A stretch of DNA of 64,000 nt from Lepus europaeus (lineage: Eukaryota; Chordata; Mammalia; Lagomorpha; Leporidae). The DNA is taken from NCBI RefSeq assembly GCF_033115175.1, contig NC_084842.1, forward strand, positions 29,843,549 through 29,907,548, in the 5' to 3' direction. Shown one piece after another: positions 47,638 through 58,984 of the stretch. The translations under genes were made by a program, and so were the position numbers. The notes under the pieces were generated by a model. The model had not been told where the DNA came from, did no database searches, and was given only the letters and a program-made list of their open reading frames with translations. Position 1 is the first letter of the stretch. Each line of letters opens with the position of its first letter.

Positions 47638-50141
47638 AGGGAACATTGTTAATACACTGTGCTTATTTGAGAATTTTTCACTTTATTCCATATTAAAAGT
47701 TCTTGTTATCCGAACTTCACACTATGTTGGGCTAATCAATCATTCTCACCATATTCTGAGAAGAAACTTGGAGCTGCAAATCATCTGCCTGTCATTTGGT
47801 GTCCTTGGCTATATGATTTATCAAGTCACCCCGGAGCTTTTCTCCATAGTTCATACCAGCTCCAGGCCATTTCTCCCCAGCATACTCAAGGAAGGACTCA
47901 CCTTCTTTTTCCTATATTCCTGTTACCATGCTCTTACTTGGTTTTCCTTACCTATCCTCATTGCTCTTCACCATTTCCACCAAACTCTACCTTATCAAAG
48001 TTGTCACTGCATTTTAAAAATGGTTTGCATGCTGAAGACAGTAATGAAACATTCTTGCCTTTGGAGAAGCTACTGGAATACAGCAGGAGAGAGAAGCCAG
48101 GAAGCAAATCTTGACTTCAGTGCTAGCACAGGGGTGCATATGGTTGGGAAGAGCTGCCAGAGGGCACAACTCATGTCATTTGGTTTTGAAAATTTGACAA
48201 CTGATAGCCAAGTGGTGACTTTCAGATATGATGGACTTAGGAAGGTTTGCCCTCCTTGAGTAATATGTTGTTAGGGGGAAAAGGGTCTTCTAGAAGTGGA
48301 AGGGCTCAGATGGGAGAGACCATGGAATGAGTGCGTGGATTTCAGATTCTTTCATGAGAGCCTACAGGAGAGTGGATCAGAGCTGGCAAAGCTGGAGTCC
48401 AAGCCCAGCAGACACTGAGCCTCTGCTGCAGCAAGCTTGGGGGGAGCAGACAATGGCATCCAGTTCTCCAACAATGGAAAGGGGTAGGAGAATGAGTTTG
48501 AGGGAGAGAAACTGCTGATTGTAACCATTTGAATATGGAATGTGGGGAAGCTGAGCAGGTGAGCAAATCACAGCACCTCTCACGGAGGCAGGTGTATGAG
48601 TAAAGACACTGTTTGGTGGAAAGATGTTCTGATTGAACAGCATCTTTCTATCACTTCTGAGTTTGTCACTCTTTCTCTTAAAATTCCTTAAGGCAGAGAG
48701 CTTCCCATTATCCTGTCAAAACACCCATTTCCTTCAAATTGCGTGTTACTTCTGCTAGTGTTAGACAAATATAACCAACAGAGACAGAGCTCCCTAGAGA
48801 AAGTCAATTTCAACTTGAAACCTAGAAACCCTTGGCACTGACTCCATCTTCAAGTCTTCCCTTCATGTAAGGACGGAAGGCAGGGATAATTAGAGGATGT
48901 GGTAAGCTCCATTCTTAGTAAGTTCTATTTCCAATCGGTTTTTCATGTCAGCCTGAAAATTGGAAAGCACGGACCCGAGCTGTGATGGGTGCACACCTAT
49001 CAGCTTCTGGAATCTTTCAGTGCACAACAGCATTGGTAATCCAATCTTGGTTAAGCACTTTTAAACCAAATTCCATAGTGCTGAAGGAAAATAACCATAG
49101 ATATTTGTCTAATAATAATAAATTGTTGTCCTTGAAAATTTAATCTATACAATTCACACTTTGTGCAGGCTGCCCAAAGGTATCCTATCTTGCACCTATT
49201 ACTCAAAGAGTAATTGAAATAGAATAATATAGAGATTGCTCTTATGTATCGGAAGCTCCCCTGTCGGCTCTTTGATCATCACTGGCTTTTTTTGCCCAAA
49301 GAGTTTGTGAGCCTTTGTCGACATCACTTAAAACAAAGAGCTGTCCCAGAGGTTGATGGTTCTTTGATACTTGGTTGTGCTTTTTTGTATAAAGGACATA
49401 GAAGTCTGTTAGAATCGTGTATTAATAGACATGCTATTATCTAAAGGTTGATATGAATTGGATTTAATATTTCCCACACTGAAACTTTAAAGAAAGAAAG
49501 ACCCCAGTGGCCAAAATTTAAAAATATATGTCATTAAAATTTTTTAATCCTCTAATTTCGTCTGTTAATATGACAAGAGACAATATGAAAATTCTCTGGT
49601 ACTTTCGTGACTTATTTGGTAAGGTTTAGTTGTCATTTTTTATCATGTGATTAATATGGGAAAACATGACTGGACACAAAATTCCAGCACTTACTATAGT
49701 TGCTGATTTGGTGTGTCTCTTATTTCAAACTAATAAACTCCAAGGATGAAAACAGTGAAGAAAAGTGTACAAAATATATAAAATCAATATGAGAATAAGC
49801 TTTTAAGACTATTGAATTTGATTTTTGCTCTAAAAATGAATATTACACTGAAAAATTTAATTATCTGTGAATTTGCTAAGATATTCTATTATGATCTTAC
49901 ATGAATATAAATATATTTAAGTATTCTTTTAATATTTCATTTCTATGAATTTCTCTCATTTCACTAGGTAAGTAATTTTTCAAAAAAAGAAAACTAAGAA
50001 CTTTTTAAGAATGTTTTGGGACAACAAAATCACTCAATAGATGCTCATGCAAAAAAAAAATCCAAGTTCACGATTCTGTTAACAACCTTTTGCAGATGAT
50101 GATTTTGATGCTTATTTTAAAGTATTATTTTGTTTTTTTAG
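47638..50141. other. Unique DNA with a 163-codon open frame, no gene called
   Basis: The region includes the longest non-repeat open frame besides the FAM241B block (47768-48259, plus, 163 codons). It has hydrophobic and Cys/His-scattered sequence without a recognisable domain, codon bias or splice context, and part of its DNA (47840-48020) has the pyrimidine-rich look of an L2 3' region. I do not call it a gene. The rest holds only short shadows. Confidence 0.4.
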
Positions 50142-50194
50142 CTTTTATTTTAAGATTTATTTATTTACTTGAAAGAGTTACACAGAGAGAGGAG

Positions 50195-50227
<33 letters not shown>

Positions 50228-50475
50228 TCTTCCATCCACTGGTTCACTCCCCAATTGGCTGCAACGGCTGGAGCTGCGCCAATTTGAAGCCAGGAGCCAG
50301 GAGCTTCTTCCATGAGGGTGCAGGGGCCCAAGGACTTGAACCATCTTCTACTGCTTTCCCAGGCCATAGCAGAGAGCTGGATGGGAAATGGAGCAGCCAG
50401 GACTCAAACCGGCACTCATATAGCATGCCGGCACTGAAGGTGGTGACTTTACCTGTTACACCACAGCACTGGCCC
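50142..50475 (-). mobile_element. C-repeat SINE, minus strand
   Basis: The reverse tail ttttattttaagatttattt leads through a (GA)n tract (50187-50228), ccatccactggttcactccc, ggagccaggagcttcttcca, ggggcccaaggacttgaacc and gcagagagctggatgggaaa to the head complement ending cacagcactggccc. A target-site duplication aagtattatttt is present on each side (50120-50131 and 50479-50490). Confidence 0.96.
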
Positions 50476-50535
50476 TGGAAGTATTATTTTCCATGTAGTG
50501 ATTTTACATACAATACAATTTCTTTTTCCCAAGAC

Positions 50536-50596
50536 TACAAAAAGAAGAAAGAAGAAAAAAGAAAAAAAAAAGAAAAAAGAAAACAAACAAAAAATG
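50536..50596 (+). repeat. A-rich purine tract
   Basis: About 60 bases of A with scattered G (aaaaagaagaaagaagaaaa...), ending aaacaaacaaaaaa. It is simple sequence between two SINEs and may be a degraded tail. Confidence 0.85.
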
Positions 50597-50709
50597 TTTT
50601 CATTCTTTAAACAGGTAAATTTTCACCTTTGTCTTAAAGCACATCCATGCAGACCAGAGAATCCTATTGGATTCTTCCCTTCTAAAATGTTTTGTTTTAA
50701 AAATTCCGG

Positions 50710-51038
50710 GCTGGGGCCAACACTAGTAGGATAGGCCTCTGCCTGCAATGTCAATATTCCATACAGGTGTTGGTTCATGTTCTAGCTTCTCCTCTTCCAA
50801 TCCAGCACCCTGCTTATGGCCTGGGAAAACAGTAGAAGATGGCCCAAGTGCTTGGGCCCTTACACCCATGTGGGAGACCCAGAAGCAGCTCATGGATCCT
50901 GGCTTCAGATTGGCCCAGCTCTGGCTATTGTGACCATTTGGGAAGTGAAGCAGCAGATGGAAGACCGTTCTCTCTGTGTCTTCCTCTCTCTGTCTGTAAC
51001 TCTATCTCTCTAATAAATAAGTATTTTTTTTTTAAAAG
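50710..51038 (+). mobile_element. C-repeat SINE, plus strand
   Basis: The head gctggggccaacactagtag is followed by gtcaatattccatacaggtg, ggcccaagtgcttgggccct, cagctctggctattgtgacc and the tail ctctatctctctaataaata plus T/A-rich end. It is clearly diverged from the young copies. Open frames of 61-122 codons over it are SINE-derived. Confidence 0.92.
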
Positions 51039-52162
51039 AAAGTTCCAGGCTCAGTCATTTCATTTGCTTATATCTGCACTTCTTTTCGTATTTGATAAAG
51101 CACCTATATCAAAATTTGTTACTATCCTTTCATATTTTAGTCTAAAATTGCTCAACTACATTATGAGGTTGTCAGTTTATCTTCCTGTTTTAAATTATAG
51201 CTTCTAAGGGGTAAGAGTGGACTTCCATGGGCTATCCAGTAAAGCCCGACAATGTCCCACAAAACCAAGCACCCACACCCCCTGATTTAATGATATGGCC
51301 ATAGTCAATAAGTTGAGTTATCCTCACACTTTCTATATCTTTATAGTCAGTTCCTCCTGACATTCTTAACGTGATAGGTAATGAAAATGGTCATGTTAGA
51401 GATAAAGGATATAGGATCTCTAGGAATAAGACATCAGTGGATCAATTAAGGCTATTTAGTTTAATGGTTAAAAAAGTGTAGTAGATAAGTTAAGGGATAT
51501 TTAAGAGGCAATTTAATTCCTAAGATCTCTTTAGATTGCATCTGTTCAATAGCCCTGGCTGGCACTAGAAATTATATAAGGAAGTGTTCTCTTTGACTTC
51601 ATCACACATTGTAATAAAAACTGATAGCTTCATAGGGCTTTAGATATTTTATAATAGGCAAAGCATCTTGTTTATATTAGGTATTCAATATTTGTTGGAT
51701 TGCATTAAATATTGTACACAGATTCTGAGTAAGCTTTGTTCAGGCTTTATTGAAACTTCTAAATCTTATAGCAAGCATCCTGCATCATATCATTTTTGCA
51801 GGATTCATTTTTCAAAAATATATAATATAATTATACTTTTGGAGATTTTATATAAACATCTTTCACAATAAATTCCTGACCTTACTATGTTCTCTAAATC
51901 TTTAATTTATTCAACAGAATGCTTTTATGCTTTTAGCTGCTTGAAAATCTAAAATTAGGAGTTAGGTCACACGATAAAAAAATTTATAACAGAGAAGCAC
52001 ATTAAGGTGAGTCTGCTGTTAATTCTTTAAATTAAGCAGAGACAAACTTATAGACAAATCAATTATATATCAAAAACCATCACTGTCTGATCTTGTGAAA
52101 CTGAACTTGAAAGTCAATAGTCTTGTATCTCTCTTGTCACCAGATAAAATGAAAAGATATTA
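51039..52162. other. Unique DNA, possible LTR-like stretch
   Basis: About 1.1 kb. The part from about 51190 to 51630 has a composition and ending (aaattatataaggaagtgtt, attgtaataaaaactgatag) reminiscent of a worn LTR with TATA and poly(A)-like signals, but I cannot match a family. No gene seen. Confidence 0.3.
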
Positions 52163-52457
52163 GGGGTTGGCACTGTGGCATAGTAGTCTATTGCCTTCAC
52201 CTGCAGTGCTGGCATTCTATGTGGGAGTCAATTCTAGTTCTGTCTGCTCCACTTCCAATCCAGTGACCTGTTAACACTGGGGAAACCAGTGGAGGATAGC
52301 CAAGTGTTTGGGCCTCTGCACCCTTGTGGGAGATCTGGAGAAAGCTCCTAGATTCAGGCTTCAGATCAGCCCAGATCCGGCCATTGCAACCATTTGGGGA
52401 GTGAATCAGCAGATGGCTTACTCTGCCTCTCAAATAAATAAAAATCTTTTAAAAATC
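52163..52457 (+). mobile_element. C-repeat SINE, plus strand, diverged
   Basis: The head ggggttggcactgtggcata is followed by tgcagtgctggcattctatg, ccacttccaatccagtgacc, gccattgcaaccatttgggg and the tail tctgcctctcaaataaataa. The CT-rich block before the tail is deleted. Confidence 0.93.
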
Positions 52458-53770
52458 ATATTAAATACTAAGACTTTTTCATATTTTGGAAATTTAGTTA
52501 ATGTTTAAAATACTCAAACAGTCCAATATAATGCTCTTAATGTGAAATTAAAAAATTTCAAATATATTCATGATAATTTAGAATAATTAATACAGTATAA
52601 TTCTTCAAGGAATACATATTTTGGGTTTTTTCCCAAAAATTTATGTAAATACCTTTTGCATAACTTAAATATCAGTCAGAATAAATTAAAATAATTTTCC
52701 CAGAAATATTCTACTAATAATGTAGAATTGTGTATGCTTTATTAATTTAACATATAGAAGTTGGGTGAAATTCAGATCTACATAAAATAAAGCACACATT
52801 TTAGATGACATGATAGAGACCAGAATAAATGATAAAATCCAGCTGTATCATAACAAAAAATATTGGGGTAATAGCAGCATCTTTTGATGAAATGAAATTA
52901 ATATACTAAAATGTGGTAGTTCATATTTCACATCTCTTTGTACAATAACATGTAACAGGTTGACTAGTTTTCTCACTTCTTAAGGTAGTCTGACCACAAT
53001 ATATTTGATTAAACTTCTTGCCCAGAAGCATAGATAGCTGCCCACACTTCAGTAACATGAGTGGTTGATGAAAAAAGGAGAGAAAAGAAATAGTGTTTGT
53101 CCCTGTTAGGAAAAGAGTTACAGATTTGTGCCTCCTCACATGGGACACTAACTCTTTTCTTAACAGTCCCCAGATTCATCCTCAACTTCATCCATGAAAG
53201 AATGCTAAGGTCAGGTAGTCAACAAATCAGAGAAAAGTCTATTGTGACTAAACACCATATTGACTAAGTTCAGTTTATTGCTTGATGTGGCAGCAGGACT
53301 TCCCAGATACCTTGCTGGTAGGTCCGCTGGTTTGGGAGGGTAGACTGCTGTATCCACCTCCTGGTAGTATGTTGTGACAATACAAATAACTTATACTCTT
53401 CCCACTAAGTGGCAGAGGCATCTCTCCTTCCTCTTTCTTACTAGACTCTCTCCAAGAAGTCTCCTTTCCTCTAATAGCTATTACTTGTGTCTGGCAAATG
53501 TTTATTGGATGAATTGTAGTTACACTCTAGCAAATGCACTTGTTCACCCACTTCACAGGGAATAATGCATACTTCATAAAAGTATATACTTCCAGACATA
53601 CATATAGATGTCAATAAAGGGGAACATTTTAATCTTGAACACCTCTACTCATTTTTTTTTTTTTTGCTATTTTGCATCTCTTCTAGTTTAAGCTTCCCTT
53701 CTTTTTTTAAATTCTAATAACATGTCTACTTAATAGAGTGGTTTTAGCTCAATGTGGATACATTGTTTTT
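52458..53770. other. Unique AT-rich DNA, no gene seen
   Basis: About 1.3 kb. T-run at 53652-53665. Overlapping minus-strand frames at 52921-53191 have no known motif. Confidence 0.42.
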
Positions 53771-53786
53771 AAAAAATCAGTATCAC

Positions 53787-54643
53787 ATTGTAGGCATGGA
53801 AAGCCAAGACACTCTGGAAAAAAAAAAAAATAAAAAAAGAAGAAGACCCAAATGAAAGATCTCTGTGAGTGAGATCCCAGTGGAAAGAATGGGGCCATCA
53901 AAGAAGGAGGTACTTTTCTCTGAAGGGAGGAGAGAACTTCCACTTTGACTATGACCCTGTCAGAATAAGATCAAAGTCGGCTAACCCTAAAGGCTTCCAT
54001 ATCCTTGGCAGCTCATGACTAGAGCCTATAGGGAGATTACTGACACCATAAACAAGAGTGTCAAATTGTTAAATCAACAACAGGAGTCACTGTGTACTTA
54101 TGTCTCGTGTGGGATGTGTCCTTAATGTGTTGAATGTGCAGTGATGCTATAACTAGTACTAAAACAGTATTTTTACACTTTGTGTGTCTGTGTGGGTGCA
54201 AACTGATGAAATCTTTACTTAGCATATACTGAATCGATCTTCTGTATATAAAGATAATTGAAAATGAAAAAAAAAAAAAAACCCTAGTGTTAAATTGGAA
54301 ATTGCATACAAAATTAAGCAATTTTTAAAAAATATCATGTAGGATCTCTGTCTTTAACGTGCTGTACACTGTTATTTAATGCTATAACTAGTACTCCAAC
54401 AGTATTTTTTTCACTTTGTGTTGCTATGTGGGGGCAAACTGTTGAAATCTTTACCTAATATATACTGAACTGATCTTCTGTATATAAAGAGAATTGAAAA
54501 TGAATCTTGATGTGAATGGAAGGGGAAAGGGAGCGGGAAAGGGGAGGGTTGTGGGTGGGAGGGAAGTTACGGGGGGGGGGGGAAGCCATTGTAATCCATA
54601 AGCTGTACTTTGGAAATTTATATTCATTAAATAAAAATTAAAA
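53787..54643 (+). mobile_element. Rabbit-type L1, 5'-truncated 3' UTR insertion
   Basis: It carries the lagomorph L1 3' UTR: aaggaggtacttttctctga, agggaggagagaacttccac, ttggcagctcatgactagag, atcaacaacaggagtcactg, then cttctgtatataaagataat, a G-rich polypurine segment (gggaaaggggagggttgtgg and a G-run at 54571-54582), ccattgtaatccataagctg, AATAAA (54630-54635) and the A-tail. A 16-base target-site duplication, aaaaaatcagtatcac (53771-53786 and 54644-54659), proves a single insertion of about 857 bases. Part of the UTR is present twice. No ORF2 remains, because of 5' truncation. Confidence 0.9.
54106..54502 (+). repeat. Direct duplication within the L1 3' UTR
   Basis: Unit 1 (54106-54267) and unit 2 (54336-54502) share atgctataactagtact, caacagtattttt, cactttgtgt, gggcaaactg, gaaatctttac, atatactgaa and gatcttctgtatataaaga, about 85-90 percent alike. 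The 68-base spacer includes an A14 run, so unit 1 ends in its own A-tail-like run. Both lie inside one target-site duplication. Confidence 0.88.
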
Positions 54644-54689
54644 AAAAAATCAGTATCACTAGCATATGCAAAAACAATATTTTGTTAAA

Positions 54690-55150
54690 TTTAGTTTAAT
54701 TGACATAATAATTCTATATATTAGGAATGAGATAATTTGATACATGTATATAATATGTAATGGTCAAATCAAGATAATTAGCATTTCATCTTTAAACATT
54801 TATTATTTCTTTGTGTTTGAAGCATATGAACTCCTATCTTCTAGTTCTTTTTAAACTAGTATATTTTAGAATAGTATGGTAGGCTATAGAAAAATATAGT
54901 CACCCTACTATGATGTAGAACACTAGAACTTTTTCTTCTTTTCTGCATTTTTGTACCCATTATAAATCTTCTTCTGTCCTTCTACCCCTGCCCTTTGTAG
55001 CTTCTGGTGGCAATTTAACTGTTCTCTTCTTCCATGATAACTTTTTTTTTGGTTTCCATATCTGAGTGATAACCTAAGAAGTTTGTCTTCCTATATCTAT
55101 TTTATTAAACTGAATATCCTAATGGCAAATGATTTTCTTGTTAAGTATAC
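54690..55150 (-). mobile_element. Old L1 (L1M-type) 3' UTR, minus strand
   Basis: Read in reverse complement it follows the older mammalian L1 3' UTR: a tagggtgactatagt-like segment (complement around 54893-54908), ctagaagataggagttcata, acacaaagaaataataaatg, atgctaattatcttgatttg, accattacatattatataca and tgtatcaaattatctcattc. It is antisense to the neighbouring young L1 and partly decayed. Confidence 0.72.
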
Positions 55151-55282
55151 TAAGGAAAAATTTTGCATGAATCAATAAGTGAGGGATTAATTTAAATTCT
55201 TGGAAAAGAGATACATGCTTGTGAGAAAATGGATAAAAATAACCACAACTAAAGTTATTCTTTGGTATTTTTTAGGTGAGTT

Positions 55283-55375
55283 ACAAATCATTTTCTAATT
55301 CAGTTATCAGAGCAATTCTCCAGTATCATATTATTATCCTCTATTTTCACATGAGGAAATTGAGGACATGCAATA
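55283..55375 (-). mobile_element. MIR/L2-core fragment, minus strand
   Basis: The phrase cattttctaattcagttatc, agagcaattctccagtatca, tattattatcctctattttc, acatgaggaaattgaggaca follows the reverse complement of the MIR 3' part (ttttacagatgaggaaactgaggcac). Confidence 0.6.
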
Positions 55376-55556
55376 TACATGGAATTTACACTGACCATTA
55401 ATGGCAACATCATATTGACTTCGGTATTATGTCTTTCATTTTGTTGTTCTGTAATTTGATCCAAAATCACTTTTGAAAGAGGACATCTCTTATAACAACA
55501 GACTTTTAGTACAAATAAGTACTCCATTAATTTTAGTTTACTCATGAGTACTTCAA

Positions 55557-55660
55557 GAAGTTCACAAAACATGTATTATGAAAAAAAAGAATGCATTTCA
55601 AAAACTTTTGTGCCAAAATAAATTTTTTATTCCATTTTCTATGAACTTTAAAAAGTATCC
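55557..55660 (+). mobile_element. Short terminal-inverted-repeat element, copy 2
   Basis: Bounded by gagtacttcaagaagttcac and the imperfect complement tctatgaactttaaaaagta. The centre, ttttgtgccaaaataaattt, resembles copy 1 at 44011. It is about 104 bases with no coding capacity. Confidence 0.62.
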
Positions 55661-56204
55661 TTGTATCATCACATGGCAATTAGAAAGCCATCTTATTTGA
55701 TCAGATTTAGTCATTCCATTGTTATGTTCTTTTATTTTTTTCTAATTAATGCTTTGATGTAGAAAATCTCTTCGAAAATTGTATTGCAATCCTGACTACT
55801 TCACTTTCTATCTTCTGATAGTGTTGGAAGGATATAATAGTTGTTTTTGTTAAACTCAAGTGGGGAGAGTCAGGAGCTCTGATTTTTACAGAGAATTTTA
55901 GTAAAAAATCATACAACTAGTTGAGGGCAATGTTAACTCTAGACACAAGGATCCTGATTCCTAGTCCAGCAGCCTTTCCACAGTATCAAATTACTTTTAA
56001 CATCCTGTCTCCAACTCCACACAACATTACCCAAAAAGGCACTGAAATGTTACAGACGTACAGAGATACCGATAGCACATTGAATGAAGTAGATTATATT
56101 TTATCATATCCATTGAGTCTGGCAATTCTAAAATAACATATGAATTGCAATGCTATATGTGTCTATGAAAGAATAATAAAGAACAACCCTGGTTCTTCTT
56201 TCAA
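55661..56204. other. Unique DNA, no gene seen
   Basis: About 540 bases; a 71-codon frame at 55921-56136 has no recognisable motif. Confidence 0.45.
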
Positions 56205-56765
56205 TGGGGTTAGAGTGGGCCCTTTTTGTCCCTTAATTTCCCTAATTAGTCTCAATTGTGTTCTCCCTCTAAGTTAGCAGGCCAAGATAGTATCTGCTTT
56301 ATTGCCATGGGAGGGAAACTTGCTCTTATTGAGCTTTATTAGATACTCCATTCTCTCATTTAGAATCCTATTAAGTTTCCCCTTGGCATTTTCTAAATCA
56401 ATTAGTTTTAGCCTTACCCTTCTTAATATGCTCCTTTTGGAGGCTCCTAATTTTAGTCCCTAACTCTGATATTTGTAGTTGCCTTTCCCTTTTCTTTTGG
56501 GCAAAGATTTCAATCAATTTTCCCTGCAATACTGCTTTGCTAGCATCCCACAGAGTCATATCTGTGACCTCACCATTATCACTGTCTGCTAAATATTCAG
56601 CCCATATGTCTTCGGGCTTTTCCCTAAACCATTGCTGCTGAAGGAAGTAATTATTACTTTACCATCTTAGCACTCCCTTGTTGCTTTTCAAGGGAAATAA
56701 TTCCACACCCAAGTGAATCATTGCATGGTCCGAAACTAGAATCTTGTCAATAGAATAGCAACTTT
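56205..56765 (-). pseudogene. LINE-1-like ORF2 fragment of atypical sequence
   Basis: The minus strand translates, with one frameshift and a few stops, as the endonuclease-to-reverse-transcriptase linker of an L1-clade ORF2. It starts with SDHAMIHLGV (end of the endonuclease, complement of about 56704-56733), then DIWAEYLADSDNGEVTDMT, then TLWDASKAVLQGKLIEIFAQ (complement of about 56497-56556), a Lys/Glu-rich helical stretch, and a GNKAD...LRGRTQ segment that parallels GNKAGRLLA..L in L1. The pattern is L1, but the wording is unlike the rabbit or other common mammalian L1 sequence that I recall. The frame is less broken than in the nearby old L1. No endonuclease catalytic residues upstream and no reverse-transcriptase YADD box are inside this piece. 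Confidence 0.7.
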
Positions 56766-57605
56766 GCCCTTAGTCTCTAGAGGGGCTAGAAAAAAATGGT
56801 TCTGGAAAAGGAAGAACAATTTGTAGAATAAATAATATGTAAGTTGTGACCATGAGCATGCTTATTTGTTTTAAAAATCTAAACAAAGAGTTAGTGGATT
56901 GCATGGTCACAAAGAATTAGAGAAATATTAACTTTTAGCACCATGAAGGGAATTCCTACAAGGTTAGGGAATTGTATGGGTAACTTATCTAGATATTTAT
57001 TTAGTTTATATATTTGTTTATATATTTGTTTTTATAAACACATCTAGGTTAAATACACAGCAAACTCTGGATTCTATTAAAATAGATAGAAAAAAGACTG
57101 GAAAGAAAAATATTTTTACATAAGTACAGTAAGTTATGGGCAATTTTAATATCAAGCCAATGGATTTTCAAATGCAATAAAACAATCATATATTTATTAT
57201 CAGAAAAGAAGTCTAGAAATCACTAAAAATCTCTATGTAGTAGAGCATTATAGCAATTTGCTTTTCTAGAATTCACAAACTAAAATTTAACCATCTTAGA
57301 GTTAAGAACATTTAGTGTAGTCTAATTCTTTGCGACTATCTCCATTATGTTTCCAGTGAGTGCACTGTTTTAGAAATATGTGTTTCCTTTTCCTGCTAAA
57401 ATAATGTATTTTTCCCCAGGCAAGTTTAAATAGTTTTAAGCAAATAAATTGAGATGCACATTTGACAATATCAGCTCATGTCATGGGATTAGAAAAATAA
57501 ATTCTAGAAAAGACAGACCTAAAAATATACATGCAAAAAGCCATACAGAAACTCCACAATGAATAAGGCCACCAAATTTTTCAATATAGCAATGTACAAA
57601 ATGAA
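56766..57605. other. Unique AT-rich DNA, no gene seen
   Basis: About 840 bases of AT-rich sequence. Segments such as aatagatagaaaaaagactg may be decayed L1 but are too short to assign. Confidence 0.4.
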
Positions 57606-57609
57606 GAAA

Positions 57610-57665
57610 ACTATTCATTATTCAATAATTCATCAAGTATTGAGCACTATGTTTTTGTAGGAATA
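57610..57665 (-). mobile_element. L2-like tail fragment, minus strand
   Basis: The sequence ctattcattattcaataatt followed by catcaagtattgagcactat resembles the reverse of the L2 tail (attcattcaacaaatatttattgagcac). Short. Confidence 0.5.
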
Positions 57666-58096
57666 TGACATTTGAGACATAATTTTATGAGAAATGCTAT
57701 AATAGTCTGTGCTCCAATATTTCAATGGCTACCACAAACACTACTGGCATTGGTAGTAGGGCGGGTCCTCTATTATCACCACTCCCAGTCCTCTATAATC
57801 ACCATTAAACATACTTAATATCAAGAAGACAACTTGATAAACTTAAGTTAAAATGCTTTCCAAGTGTATAGGATGCTGAGTTGTACACTCTGCAGTAAAA
57901 ATGGCCCCCTAAGTGGTGTCAGGAGAGTGGGGCACCATAAGGGTCTCCATGTCTAAGTTGTTTCCAAGGATCGCATTCACTAAGGTCACTTCTATAGTTA
58001 TTCAGTTGCCCTATAACCCTTGTGTTAGCAGCCCAGAATCCTTTCATCTAGAGAACTTCGTTATCCAAAAATGTTTTTGGTTTCTCAGTGCTCTGA

Positions 58097-58150
58097 TATG
58101 GAATACTGGTGTTACAGGCAGTGGCTTAATCTGTTGAGTCACAATATTTT
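58097..58150 (-). mobile_element. C-repeat SINE head remnant, minus strand
   Basis: The sequence gatatggaatactggtgtta caggcagtggcttaatctgt tgagtcacaa matches the reverse of the C-SINE head (atatgggatgccggcgctgcaggcggcggctttacccgctacgccacagc). The body upstream (57900-58096) is too diverged to be certain. Confidence 0.6.
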
Positions 58151-58164
58151 CCCCATGCACAGCC

Positions 58165-58425
58165 TTTAAATACAGAATAACATAATTTCAAAATATATAA
58201 AGCAAAAGAGGGAACAACTATGAGAAAGAACTGTGCAAGCTGACCACCACGGTAGAAGATTTAAACATTAAATAATTATAAAGTAAGCACAACAGAAGTC
58301 AATGAAAGTAGGTTTGAATTATAGTATGTTTCATCAAACCAATAAATACAGAACTCTGGATTCAACAGCTGGAATATATACACTGTTTCTGGCACTTAAG
58401 AACATTTAAATGTTCTAGGTTAGTG
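58165..58425 (+). mobile_element. Old L1 ORF2 fragment (endonuclease end), plus strand
   Basis: Segments tttcaaaatatataaagcaa, ggtagaagatttaaacatta, caataaatacagaactctgg, attcaacagctggaatatat and cactgtttctggcacttaag parallel L1M ORF2 (…tataaagcaaa...agttggagatttcaacac...atatacagaact...tcaacagaatatacattcttctca). No frame is intact. It probably belongs to the same element as 58985-60990. Confidence 0.65.
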
Positions 58426-58662
58426 CTGCTCAAATTGTGGTTCATGTGCTAGTCTGATTTATGGCCTCTGTTAACAATCCATGACAAAACAAGTTCAGAA
58501 ACTAAGAGTAAACACTTAGAAAGTTTCATAACACTTGACATTGTTTGACTTCCAAGAGTATGATCGCTGTACAAATGAGATTTGCACTTTATGTATTGTG
58601 TAGAACCATGTTCTTATGGAGAAGCGACAATAACAGTTACTCAGTGAAGCATTTGTGCCAAG

Positions 58663-58982
58663 ACTGGGGCATTTGGCTCAGCAGTTAAGTCTCTACTTGG
58701 GACAGTCACATTCCACATCAAAGTGTGTGGCTTCGAGTCAGGGCTCAGCTTCTGATTCCAGCTTCCTGCTAAAGCACGCCTTGGGAGGTAGTAGATGATG
58801 GCTCAGGTATGTGGGAGCTTGCCACCCCTTTGGGAAACTTGAACTGAATTCCACTTTCCTGGCTTGAGCCTGGCCCATCCTGGCTATTTTGGGAATTAAC
58901 CCATAGTTGGAAAATCTCTTGCTATCTATATGACTTTCTGTCTCTGCCAATCAAATAAATGAAAATAATTTCTAAAAAAATA
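58663..58982 (+). mobile_element. Diverged C-repeat SINE, plus strand
   Basis: The head gactggggcatttggctcag is followed by gctcagcttctgattccagc, ttcctgctaaagcacgcctt, gtagatgatggctcaggtat, ttggaaaatctcttgctatc and the tail tctgccaatcaaataaatga. It interrupts the old L1 ORF2 fossil and is one of the older SINE copies here. Confidence 0.85.
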
Positions 58983-58984
58983 AA

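Noticed and set aside
47768..48259. 163-codon plus-strand open frame
   Set aside because: No recognisable domain, no splice sites or promoter context, and part of the DNA looks like decayed L2. The length is within reach of chance in 64 kb.
58426..58510. MER5/Charlie-like hAT element (gtgctgctcaaattgtggtt)
   Set aside because: Only about 20 bases resemble the start of such elements; the remainder does not follow.
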